A stretch of 64,000 bases of DNA from Henricia sp. BOLD:AAB3569 (Eukaryota; Echinodermata; Asteroidea; Spinulosida; Echinasteridae). Under the pieces are notes generated by a model. It was not told the origin of the DNA. It ran no database searches and saw nothing but the letters and a program-made list of their open reading frames with translations. Shown in pieces: positions 12,069-22,094 of the stretch. Every line of letters starts with the position of its first letter. The stretch's first letter is position 1. Both the position numbers and the translations under genes were made by a program. The stretch covers positions 1-64,000 of the forward strand of contig JBBELK010000324.1 in assembly GCA_037783545.1 (NCBI GenBank). The letters are read 5' to 3'.

Positions 12069-12953
12069 GTGCGCAATATAGAGTGCTTGGAGCAGGCAAA
12101 ATTTGAAGTTCGTCGGAACATTTTTCGACCTCCAAATTTGCCGACGTTTGGACCACACTTTGACCAAAATCCCGTCCCAAACTGGGCCGTGTCAACGACA
12201 GTCCGAAGGACTGAGCATGCGCACGAGTCAGGAGTACACCAAAGAGGTGTGTACAGACAGCCACAGGTTGCGGGAGCATCCAGGAAGCTCCAACCCCTTT
12301 TTTCTTAAACTCTGAAATTTCTCTGCTATTTCCCGGCGAAAGTCTGTCAATTTTTTAGGACAAGTGCGCAATATAGAGTGCTTGGAGCATGCAAAATTTG
12401 AAGTTCGTCGGAACATTTTTCGACCTCCAAATTTGCCGACGTTTGGACCACACTTTGACCAAAATCCCGTCCCAAACTGGGCCGTGTCAACGACAGTCCG
12501 ATGGACTGAGCATGCGCACGAGTCAGGAGTACACCAAAGAGGTGTGTACAGACAGCCACATGTTGCGGGAGCATCCAGGAAGCTCCAACCCCTTTTTTCT
12601 TAAACTCTGAAATTTCTCTGCCATTTCCCCGCGAAAGTCTGTCAATTTTTTAGGACAAGTGCGCAATATAGAGTGCTTGGAGCATGCAAAATTTGAAGTT
12701 CGTCGGAACATTTTTCGACCTCCAAATTTGCCGACGTTTGGACCACACTTTGACCAAAATCCCGTCCCTAACTGGGCCGTGTCAACGACAGTACGATGGA
12801 CTGAGCATGCGCACGAGTCAGGAGTACACCAAAGAGGTGTGTACAGACAGCCACAGGTTGCGGGAGCATCCAGGAAGCTCCAACCCCTTTTTTCCTAAAC
12901 TCTGAAATTTCTCTGCCATTTCCCGGCGAAAGTCTGTCAATTTTTTAGGACAA
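12069..12953 (+). repeat. Island of left-end-type units
   Basis: Unit 12069 combines gagcaggc (P type), gaagg and cttaaac (left-end type) and ctatttccc (P type). Unit 12364 has acatgttgc, cttaaac and ttccccgcg. Unit 12659 has ccctaact and gtacgatgg. Left-end markers otherwise stop near 3.2 kb, apart from cttaaac at 16790, so this is a displaced or converted segment. Confidence 0.8.
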
Positions 12954-13248
12954 GTGCGCAATATAGAGTGCTTGGAGCAGGCAAAATTTGAAGTTCGTCG
13001 GAACATTTTTCGACCTCCAAATTTGCCGACGTTTGGACCACACTTTGACCAAAATCCCGTCCCAAACTGGGCCGTGTCAACGACAGTCCGATGGACTGAG
13101 CATGCGCACGAGTCAGGAGTACACCAAAGAGGTGTGTACAGACAGCCACAGGTTGCGGGAGCATCCAGGAAGCTCCAACCCCTTTTTTCCTAAACTCTGA
13201 AATTTCTCTGCCATTTCCCGGCGAAAGTCTGTCAATTTTTTAGGACAA

Positions 13249-15019
13249 GTGCGCAATATAGAGTGCTTGGAGCATGCAAAATTTGAAGTTCGTCGGAACA
13301 TTTTTCGACCTCCAAATTTGCCGACGTTTGGACCACACTTTGACCAAAATCCCGTCCCAAACTGGGCCGTGTCAACGACAGTCCGATGGACTGAGCATGC
13401 GCACGAGTCAGGAGTACACCAAAGAGGTGTGTACAGACAGCCACAGGTTGCGGGAGCATCCAGGAAGCTCCAACCGCTTTTTGTCCTAAACTCTGAAATT
13501 TCTCTGCCATTTCCAGGCGAAAGTCTGTCAATTTTTTAGGACAAGTGCGCAATATAGAGTGCTTGGAGCATGCAAAATTTGAAGTTCGTCGGAACATTTT
13601 TCGACCTCCAAATTTGCCGACGTTTGGACCACACTTTGACCAAAATCCCGTCCCAAACTGGGCCGTGTCAACGACAGTCCGATGGACTGAGCATGCGCAC
13701 GAGTCAGGAGTACACCAAAGAGGTGTGTACAGACAGAAACAGGTTGCGGGAGCATCCAGGAAGCTCCAACCCCTTTTTTCCTAAACTCTGAAATTTCTCT
13801 GCCATTTCCCGGCGAAAGTCTGTCAATTTTTTAGGACAAGTGCGCAATATAGAGTGCTTGGAGCATGCAAAATTTGAAGTTCGTCGGAACATTTTTCGAC
13901 CTCCAAATTTGCCGACGTTTGGACCACACTTTGACCAAAATCCCGTCCCAAACTGGGCCGTGTCAACGACAGTCCGATGGACTGAGCATGCGCACGAGTC
14001 AGGAGTACACCAAAGAGGTGTGTACAGACAGCCACAGGTTGCGGGAGCATCCAGGAAGCTCCAACCCCTTTTTTCCTAAACTCTGAAATTTCTCTGCCAT
14101 TTCCCGGCGAAAGTCTGTCAATTTTTTAGGACAAGTGCGCAATATAGAGTGCTTGGAGCATGCACAATTTGAAGTTCGTCGGAACATTTTTCGACCTCCA
14201 AATTTGCCGACGTTTGGACCACACTTTGACCAAAATCCCGTCCCAAACTGGGCCGTGTCAACGACAGTCCGATGGACTGAGCATGCGCACGAGTCAGGAG
14301 TACACCAAAGAGGTGTGTACAGACAGCCACAGGTTGCGGGAGCATCCAGGAAGCTCCAACCCCTTTTTTCCTAAACTCTGAAATTTCTCTGCCATTTCCC
14401 GGCGAAAGTCTGTCAATTTTTTAGGACAAGTGCGCAATATAGAGTGCTTGGAGCATGCAAAATTTGAAGTTCGTCGGAACATTTTTCGACCTCCAAATTT
14501 GCCGACGTTTGGACCACACTTTGACCAAAATCCCGTCCCAAACTGGGCCGTGTCAACGACAGTCCGATGGACTGAGCATGCGCACGAGTCAGGAGTACAC
14601 CAAAGAGGTGTGTACAGACAGCCACAGGTTGCGGGAGCATCCAGGAAGTTCCACCCTCTTTTTTCCTAAACTCTGAAATTTCTCTGCCATTTCCCGGCGA
14701 AAGTCTGTCCATTTTTTAGGACAAGTGCGCAATATAGAGTGCTTGGAGCATGCAAAATTTGAAGTTCGTCGGAACATTTTTCGACCTCCAAATTTGCCGA
14801 CGTTTGGACCACACTTTGACCAAAATCCCGTCCCAAACTGGGCCGTGTCAACGACAGTCCGATGGACTGAGCATGCGCACGAGTCAGGAGTACACCAAAG
14901 AGGTGTGTACAGACAGCCACAGGTTGCTTGAGCATCCAGGAAGCTCCAACCCCTTTTTTCCTAAACTCTGAAATTTCTCTGCCATTTCCCGGCGAAAGTC
15001 TGTCAATTTTTTAGGACAA
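13249..15019 (+). repeat. Six-unit block related to P/Q
   Basis: Order: 13249 (ccgcttt and ttccaggcg as in 3831, but with ttgtcc), 13545 (cagacagaaacagg), 13840 plain, 14135 (gcacaattt), 14430 (gttccaccctc) and 14725 (gcttgag). Apart from one extra plain unit, this is the order of 3831-5305, so it is an older relative of the P-Q junction. The last five units repeat from 15020. Confidence 0.82.
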
Positions 15020-15357
15020 GTGCGCAATATAGAGTGCTTGGAGCATGCAAAATTTGAAGTTCGTCGGAACATTTTTCGACCTCCAAATTTGCCGACGTTT
15101 GGACCACACTTTGACCAAAATCCCGTCCCAAACTGGGCCGTGTCAACGACAGTCCGATGGACTGAGCATGCGCACGAGTCAGGAGTACACCAAAGAGGTG
15201 TGTACAGACAGAAACAGGTTGCGGGAGCATCCAGGAAGCTCCAACCCCTTTTTTCCTAAACTCTGAAATTTCTCTGCCATTTCCCGGCGAAAGTCTGTCA
15301 ATTTTTTAGGACAAGTGCGCAATATAGAGTGCTTGGAGCATGCAAAATTTGAAGTTC

Positions 15358-15375
15358 GTCGGAACATTTTTCGAC
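15358..15375. other. Imperfect palindrome (unit positions 44-61)
   Basis: GTCGGAACA is followed directly by TTTTTCGAC. The two 9-base arms pair at 7 of 9 positions, with mismatches at positions 48 and 51. It recurs in nearly every unit. It is made perfect in units 60929 and 62699. The 19-bp and 26-bp deletions elsewhere end inside its left arm. Confidence 0.9.
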
Positions 15376-15378
15376 CTC

Positions 15379-15386
15379 CAAATTTG
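15379..15386. other. Perfect 8-bp palindrome CAAATTTG
   Basis: Unit positions 65-72, four bases after the imperfect palindrome. Lost by c65 to t in units 57224, 60929 and 62699. Several units (26232, 27416, 43248, 44303, 46828, 53682, 58275) read ccacattt here instead. Confidence 0.85.
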
Positions 15387-15391
15387 CCGAC

Positions 15392-15428
15392 GTTTGGACC
15401 ACACTTTGACCAAAATCCCGTCCCAAAC
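15392..15428. other. Interrupted dyad GTTTGG ... CCAAAC
   Basis: The arms lie at unit positions 78-83 and 109-114, 25 bases apart. A nested alternative pairs TTTGG (79-83) with CCAAA (96-100). Units with tttcgacc (g82 to c) weaken both. The 5-bp deletion of the 40-58 kb units lies inside this interval. Confidence 0.7.
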
Positions 15429-15444
15429 TGGGCCGTGTCAACGA

Positions 15445-15459
15445 CAGTCCGATGGACTG
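15445..15459. other. Short hairpin dyad CAGTCC-gat-GGACTG
   Basis: A perfect 6-bp inverted repeat with a 3-base spacer, unit positions 131-145. The spacer reads gaa in left-end-type units (-6, 879, 2356, 2946, 12069), so the variation falls in the spacer and the arms are kept. Confidence 0.85.
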
Positions 15460-15479
15460 AGCATGCGCACGAGTCAGGA

Positions 15480-15500
15480 GTACACCAAAGAGGTGTGTAC
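15480..15500. other. Hairpin dyad GTACAC/GTGTAC with nested ACACC/GGTGT
   Basis: Unit positions 166-186. GTACAC pairs with GTGTAC across 9 bases, or ACACC with GGTGT across aaaga. The 4-bp ctag insertion of the 299-bp units falls at positions 178/179 in this element, and the 32-bp duplication at 40844-40907 contains it. Confidence 0.8.
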
Positions 15501-15518
15501 AGACAGCCACAGGTTGCG

Positions 15519-15537
15519 GGAGCATCCAGGAAGCTCC
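15519..15537. other. Interrupted dyad GGAGC/GCTCC
   Basis: Unit positions 205-209 and 219-223, nine bases apart. Variants gcttgag (5011, 14725, 16200), gcgtgag (9436), gaagttccaccctc (4717, 9142, 14430, 15905) and ctctaacc (20911 and others) fall in or next to it. Confidence 0.7.
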
Positions 15538-16494
15538 AACCCCTTTTTTCCTAAACTCTGAAATTTCTCTGCCATTTCCCGGCGAAAGTCTGTCAATTTT
15601 TTAGGACAAGTGCGCAATATAGAGTGCTTGGAGCATGCAAAATTTGAAGTTCGTCGGAACATTTTTCGACCTCCAAATTTGCCGACGTTTGGACCACACT
15701 TTGACCAAAATCCCGTCCCAAACTGGGCCGTGTCAACGACAGTCCGATGGACTGAGCATGCGCACGAGTCAGGAGTACACCAAAGAGGTGTGTACAGACA
15801 GCCACAGGTTGCGGGAGCATCCAGGAAGCTCCAACCCCTTTTTTCCTAAACTCTGAAATTTCTCTGCCATTTCCCGGCGAAAGTCTGTCAATTTTTTAGG
15901 ACAAGTGCGCAATATAGAGTGCTTGGAGCATGCAAAATTTGAAGTTCGTCGGAACATTTTTCGACCTCCAAATTTGCCGACGTTTGGACCACACTTTGAC
16001 CAAAATCCCGTCCCAAACTGGGCCGTGTCAACGACAGTCCGATGGACTGAGCATGCGCACGAGTCAGGAGTACACCAAAGAGGTGTGTACAGACAGCCAC
16101 AGGTTGCGGGAGCATCCAGGAAGTTCCACCCTCTTTTTTCCTAAACTCTGAAATTTCTCTGCCATTTCCCGGCGAAAGTCTGTCAATTTTTTAGGACAAG
16201 TGCGCAATATAGAGTGCTTGGAGCATGCACAATTTGAAGTTCGTCGGAACATTTTTCGACCTCCAAATTTGCCGACGTTTGGACCACACTTTGACCAAAA
16301 TCCCGTCCCAAACTGGGCCGTGTCAACGACAGTCCGATGGACTGAGCATGCGCACGAGTCAGGAGTACACCAAAGAGGTGTGTACAGACAGCCACAGGTT
16401 GCTTGAGCATCCAGGAAGCTCCAACCCCTTTTTTCCTAAACTCTGAAATTTCTCTGCCATTTCCCGGCGAAAGTCTGTCAATTTTTTAGGACAA

Positions 16495-19400
16495 GTGCGC
16501 AATATAGAGTGCTTGGAGCATGCAAAATTTGAAGTTCGTCGGAACATTTTTCGACCTCCAAATTTGCCGACGTTTGGATCACACTTTGACCAAAATCCCG
16601 TCCCAAACTGGGCCGTGTCAACGACAGTCCGATGGACTGAGCATGCGCACGAGTCAGGAGTACACCAAAGAGGTGTGTACAGACAGCCACATGTTGCGGG
16701 AGCATCCAGGAAGCTCCAACCCCTTTTTTCCTAAACTCTGAAATTTCTCTGCCATTTCCCGGCGAAAGTCTGTCAATTTTTTAGGACAAGTGCGCAATAT
16801 AGAGTGCTTGGAGCATGCAAAATTTGAAGTTCGTCGGAACATTTTTCGACCTCCAAATTTGCCGACGTTTGGACCACACTTTGACCAAAATCCCGTCCCA
16901 AACTGGGCCGTGTCAACGACAGTCCGATGGACTGAGCATGCGCACGAGTCAGGAGTACACCAAAGAGGTGTGTACAGACAGCCACAGGTTGCGGGAGCAT
17001 CCAGGAAGCTCCAACCCCTTTTTTCTTAAACTCTGAAATTTCTCTGCCATTTCCCAGCGAAAGTCTGTCAATTTTTTAGGACAAGTGCGCAATATAGAGT
17101 GCTTGGAGCATGCAAAATTTGAAGTTCGTCGGAACATTTTTCGACCTCCAAATTTGCCGACGTTTGGACCACACTTTGACCAAAATCCCGTCCCAAACTG
17201 GGCCGTGTCAACGACAGTCCGATGGACTGAGCACGCGCACGAGTCAGGAGTACACCAAAGAGGTGTGTACAGACAGCCACAGGTTGCGGGAGCATCCAGG
17301 AAGCTCCAACCCCTTTTTTCCTAAACTCTGAAATTTCTCTGCCATTTCCCGGCGAAAGTCTGTCAATTTTTTAGGACAAGTGCGCAATATAGAGTGCTTG
17401 GAGCATGCAAAATTTGAAGTTCGTCGGAACATTTTTCGACCTCCAAATTTGCCGACGTTTGGACCACACTTTGACCAAAATCCCGTCCCAAACTGGGCCG
17501 TGTCAACGACAGTCCGATGGACTGAGCATGCGCACGAGTCAGGAGTACACCAAAGAGGTGTGTACAGACAGCCACAGGTTGCGGGAGCATCCAGGAAGCT
17601 CCAACCCCTTTTTTCCTAAACTCTGAAATTTCTCTGCCATTTCCCGGCGAAAGTCTGTCAATTTTTTAGGACAAGTGCGCAATATAGAGTGCTTGGAGCA
17701 TGCAAAATTTGAAGTTCGTCGGAACATTTTTCGACCTCCAAATTTGCCGACGTTTGGACCACACTTTGACCAAAATCCCGTCCCAAACTGGGCCGTGTCA
17801 ACGACAGTCCGATGGACTGAGCATGCGCACGAGTCAGGAGTACACAAAAGAGGTGTGTACAGACAGCCACAGGTTGCGGGAGCATCCAGGAAGCTCCAAC
17901 CCCTTTTTTCCTAAACTCTGAAATTTCTCTGCCATTTCCCCGCGAAAGTCTGTCAATTTTTTAGGACAAGTGCGCAATATAGAGTGCTTGGAGCATGCAA
18001 AATTTGAAGTTCGTCGGAACATTTTTCGACCTCCAAATTTGCCGACGTTTGGACCACACTTTGACCAAAATCCCGTCCCAAACTGGGCCGTGTCAACGAC
18101 AGTCCGATGGACTGAGCATGCGCACGAGTCAGGAGTACACCAAAGAGGTGTGTACAGACAGCCACAGGTTGCGGGAGCATCCAGGAAGCTCCAACCCCTT
18201 TTTTCCTAAACTCTGAAATTTCTCTGCCATTTCCCCGCGAAAGTCTGTCAATTTTTTAGGACAAGTGCGCAATATAGAGTGCTTGGAGAATGCAAAATTT
18301 GAAGTTCGTCGGAACATTTTTCGACCTCCAAATTTGCCGACGTTTGGACCACACTTTGACCAAAATCCCGTCCCAAACTGGGCCGTGTCAACGACAGTCC
18401 GATGGACTGAGCATGCGCACGAGTCAGGAGTACACCAAAGAGGTGTGTACAGACAGCCACAGGATGCGGGAGCATCCAGGAAGCTCCAACCCCTTTTTTC
18501 CTAAACTCTGAAATTTCTCTGCCATTTCCCGGCGAAAGTCTGTCAATTTTTTAGGACAAGTGCGCAATATAGAGTGCTTGGAGCATGCAAAATTTGAAGT
18601 TCGTCGGAACATTTTTCGACCTCCAAATTTGCCGACGTTTGGACCACACTTTGACCAAAATCCCGTCCCAAACTGGGCCGTGTCAACGACAGTCCGATGG
18701 ACTGAGCATGCGCACGAGTCAGGAGTACACCAAAGAGGTGTGTACAGACAGCCACAGGTTGCGGGAGCATCCAGGAAGCTCCAACCCCTTTTTTCCTAAA
18801 CTCTGAAATTTCTCTGCCATTTCCCGGCGAAAGTCTGTCAATTTTTTAGGACAAGTGCGCAATATAGAGTGCTTGGAGCATGCAAAATTTGAAGTTCGTC
18901 GGAACATTTTTCGACCTCCAAATTTGCCGACGTTTGGACCACACTTTGACCAAAATCCCGTCCCAAACTGGGCCGTGTCAACGACAGTCCGATGGACTGA
19001 GCATGCGCACGAGTCAGGAGTACATAAAAGAGGTGTGTACAGACAGCCACAGGTTGCGGGAGCATCCAGGAAGCTCCAACCCCTTTTTTCCTAAACTCTG
19101 AAATTTCTCTGCCATTTCCCGGCGAAAGTCTGTCAATTTTTTAGGACAAGTGCGCAATATAGAGTGCTTGGAGCAGGCAAAATTTGAAATTCGTCGGAAC
19201 ATTTTTCGACCTCCAAATTTGCCGACGTTTGGACCACACTTTGACCAAAATCCCGTCCCAAACTGGGCCGTGTCAACGACAGTCCGATGGACTGAGCATG
19301 CGCACGAGTCAGGAGTACACCAAAGAGGTGTGTACAGACAGCCACAGGTTGCGGGAGCATCCAGGAAGCTCCAACCCCTTTTTTCCTAAACTCTGAAATT

Positions 19401-20329
19401 TCTCTGCCATTTCCAGGCGAAAGTCTGTCAATTTTTTAGGACAAGTGCGCAATATAGAGTGCTTGGAGCATGCAAAATTTGAAGTTCGTCGGAACATTTT
19501 TCGACCTCCAAATTTGCCGACGTTTGGACCACACTTTGACCAAAATCCCGTCCCAAACTGGGCCGTGTCAACGACAGTCCGATGGTCTGAGCATGCGCAC
19601 GAGTCAGGAGTACACCAAAGAGGTGTGTACAGACAGCCACAGGTTGCGGGAGCATCCAGGAAGCTCCAACCCCTTTTTTCCTAAACTCTGAAATTTCTCT
19701 GCCATTTCCCGGCGAAAGTCTGTCAATTTTTTAGGACAAGTGCGCAATATAGAGTGCTTGGAGCATGCAAAATTTGAAGTTCGTCGGAACATTTTTCCAC
19801 CTCCAAATTTGCCGACGTTTGGACCACACTTTGACCAAAATCCCGTCCCAAACTGGGCCGTGTCAACGACAGTCCGATGGACTGAGCACGCGCACGAGTC
19901 AGGAGTACACCAAAGAGGTGTGTACAGACAGCCACAGGTTGCGGGAGCATCCAGGAAGCTCCAACCCCTTTTTTCCTAAACTCTGAAATTTCTCTGCCAT
20001 TTCCCGGCGAAAGTCTGTCAATTTTTTAGGACAAGTGCGCAATATAGAGTGCTTGGAGCATGCAAAATTTGAAGTTCGTCGGAACATTTTTCGACCTCCA
20101 AATTTGCCGACGTTTGGACCACACTTTGACCAAAATCCCGTCCCAAACTGGGCCGTGTCAACGACAGTCCGATGGACTGAGCATGCGCACGAGTCAGGAG
20201 TACACCAAAGAGGTGTGTACAGACAGCCACAGGTTGCGGGAGCATCCAGGAAGCTCCAACCCCTTTTTTCCTAAACTCTGAAATTTCTCTGCCATTTCCC
20301 GGCGAAAGTCTGTCAATTTTTTAGGACAA
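16495..20329 (+). repeat. Near-uniform monomer zone
   Basis: Thirteen units, all exactly 295 bp, with few private changes. Shared pairs are gcacgcgcac in 17085 and 19740, acaaaag in 17675 and ataaaag in 18855, and ttccccgcg at the ends of 17675 and 17970. Unit 16495 shares acatgttgc with 12364, 18265 has gagaatgc, and 19150 has gagcaggc with gaaattcg. No HOR stands out, so this stretch looks recently homogenised. Confidence 0.8.
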
Positions 20330-22094
20330 GTGCGCAATATAGAGTGCTTGGAGCATGCAAAATTTGAAGTTCGTCGGAACATTTTTCGACCTCCAAATTT
20401 GCCGACGTTTGGACCACACTTTGACCAAAATTTCCGTCCCAAACTGGGCCGTGTCAACGACAGTCCGATGGACTGAGCATGCGCACGAGTCAGGAGTACA
20501 CCAAAGAGGTGTGTACAGACAGCCACAGGTTGCGGGAGCATCCAGGAAGCTCCAACCCCTTTTTTCCTAAACTCTGCAATTTCCCGGCGAAAGCCTGTCA
20601 ATTTTTTTAGGACAAGTGCGCAATATAGAGTGCTTGGAGCATGCAAAATTTGAAGTTCGTCGGAACATTTTTCGACCTCCAAATTTGCCGACGTTTGGAC
20701 CACACTTTGACCAAAATCCCGTCCCAAACTGGGCCGTGTCAACGACAGTCCGATGGACTGAGCATGCGCACGAGTCAGGAGTACACCAAAGAGGTGTGTA
20801 CAGACAGCCACAGGTTGCGGGAGCATCCAGGAAGCTCCAACCCCTTTTTTCCTAAACTCTGAAATTTCTCTGCCATTTCCCGGCGAAAGTCTGTCAATTT
20901 TTTAGGACAAGTGCGCAATATAGAGTGCTTGGAGCATGCAAAATTTAAAGTTCGTCGTAACATTTTTCGACCTCCAAATTTGCCGACGTTTGGACCACAC
21001 TTTGACCAAAATCCCGTCCCAAACTGGGCCGTGTCAACGACAGTCCGATGGACTGAGCATGCGCACGAGTTAGGAGTACACCAAAGAGGTGTGTACAGAC
21101 AGCCACAGGTTGCGGGAGCATCCAGGAAGCTCTAACCCCTTTTTTCCTAAACTCTGAAATTTCTCTGCCATTTCCCGGCGAAAGTCTGTCAATTTTTTAG
21201 GACAAGTGCGCAATATAGAGTGCTTGGACCATGCAAAATTTGAAGTTCGTCGGAACATTTTTCGACCTCCAAATTTGCCGACGTTTGGACCACACTTTGA
21301 CCAAAATCCCGTCCCAAACTGGGCCGTGTCAACGACAGTCCGATGGACTGAGCATGCGCACGAGTCAGGAGTACACCAAAGAGGTGTGTACAGACAGCCA
21401 CAGGTTGCGGGAGCATCCAGGAAGCTCCAACCCCTTTTTTCCTAAACTCTGAAATTTCTCTGCCATTTCCCGGCGAAAGTCTGTCAATTTTTTAGGACAA
21501 GTGCGCAATATAGAGTGCTTGGAGCATGCAAAATTTGAAGTTCGTCGGAACATTTTTCGACCTCCAAATTTGCCGACGTTTGGACCACACTTTGACCAAA
21601 ATCCCGTCCCAAACTGGGCCGTATCAACGACAGTCCGATGGACTGAGCATGCGCACGAGTCAGGAGTACACCAAAGAGCTAGGTGTGTACAGACAGCCAC
21701 AGGTTGCGGGAGCATCCAGGAAGCTCCAACCCCTTTTTTCCTAAACTCTGAAATTTCTCTGCCATTTCCCGGCGAAAGTCTGTCAATTTTTTAGGACAAG
21801 TGCGCAATATAGAGTGCTTGGAGCATGCAAAATTTGAAGTTCGTCGGAACATTTTTCGACCTCCAAATTTGCCGACGTTTGGACCACACTTTGACCAAAA
21901 TCCCGTCCCAAACTGGGCCGTGTCAACGACAGTCCGATGGACTGAGCATGCGCACGAGTCAGGAGTACACCAAAGAGGTGTGTACAGACAGCCACAGGTT
22001 GCGGGAGCATCCAGGAAGCTCCAACCCCTTTTTTCCTAAACTCTGAAATTTCTCTGCCATTTCCCGGCGAAAGTCTGTCAATTTTTTAGGACAA
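20330..22094 (+). repeat. Hexamer HOR copy 1 (1765 bp)
   Basis: Units in order: 20330 (11-bp deletion near position 246, gcctgtc, T7; extra T in aaaatttccg), 20616 plain, 20911 (aaatttaaagttcgtcgtaac, gagttagg, ctctaacc), 21206 (ggaccatgc), 21501 (gtatcaacg plus ctag insertion) and 21800 plain. All six recur from 22095 at a shift of 1764-1765 bp. The 210-residue minus-strand ORF at 20194-20826 exists only because the indels in 20330 join frames of neighbouring units. Confidence 0.92.

Larger units (their letters stand above)
15315..15609 (+). repeat. Reference (consensus-like) monomer, 295 bp
   Basis: This unit carries the majority base at every marker used in this annotation and serves as the coordinate reference. 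Position 1 is the g of gtgcgcaat. Landmarks are GAGCATGC at 22-29 and again at 145-152, an imperfect palindrome at 44-61, CAAATTTG at 65-72, the TCCCG/TCCC direct repeat around 102-110, the CAGTCC-gat-GGACTG dyad at 131-145, the ACACC/GGTGT hairpin at 168-182, the GGAGC/GCTCC dyad at 205-223, a C4T6 run at about 226-235, and a T6 run at 283-288. A+T tracts near 30-36, 52-57, 65-72, 98-102, 230-236, 247-252 and 283-288 could give intrinsic curvature, which is inference. Length is about twice a 147-bp nucleosome core. Confidence 0.95.
15020..16494 (+). repeat. Pentamer copy of 13545-15019 (1475 bp)
   Basis: Unit 15020 carries cagacagaaacagg as 13545 does, exactly 1475 bp away, and 15905 carries gttccaccctc as 14430 does. 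Unit 15610 lacks gcacaattt, which its partner 14135 has. Unit 16200 carries that marker together with gcttgag, the mark of 14725, and is therefore chimeric. Confidence 0.85.

Noticed and set aside
15351-15363. RNA polymerase III B box (agttcgtcgg)
   Set aside because: It lacks the GGTTCGANTCC match beyond GTTCG, and I see no A box at the right distance. T6 runs alone are weak evidence for a terminator.
15581-15597. Hammerhead ribozyme, because GAAA and GTC stand close together near the unit end
   Set aside because: No CUGANGA core motif occurs upstream in the unit or on the other strand at a workable place, so the catalytic core is missing.
15315-15609. rDNA spacer sub-repeats
   Set aside because: No rRNA gene sequence occurs in 64 kb and nothing ties the unit to rDNA. 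The idea cannot be excluded but has no support here.
20194-20826. A 210-residue minus-strand ORF, the longest in the window
   Set aside because: It is satellite sequence read through indels of unit 20330 that happen to join frames. The same residues appear in shorter ORFs in every unit, on both strands, with no codon bias or recognisable domain.
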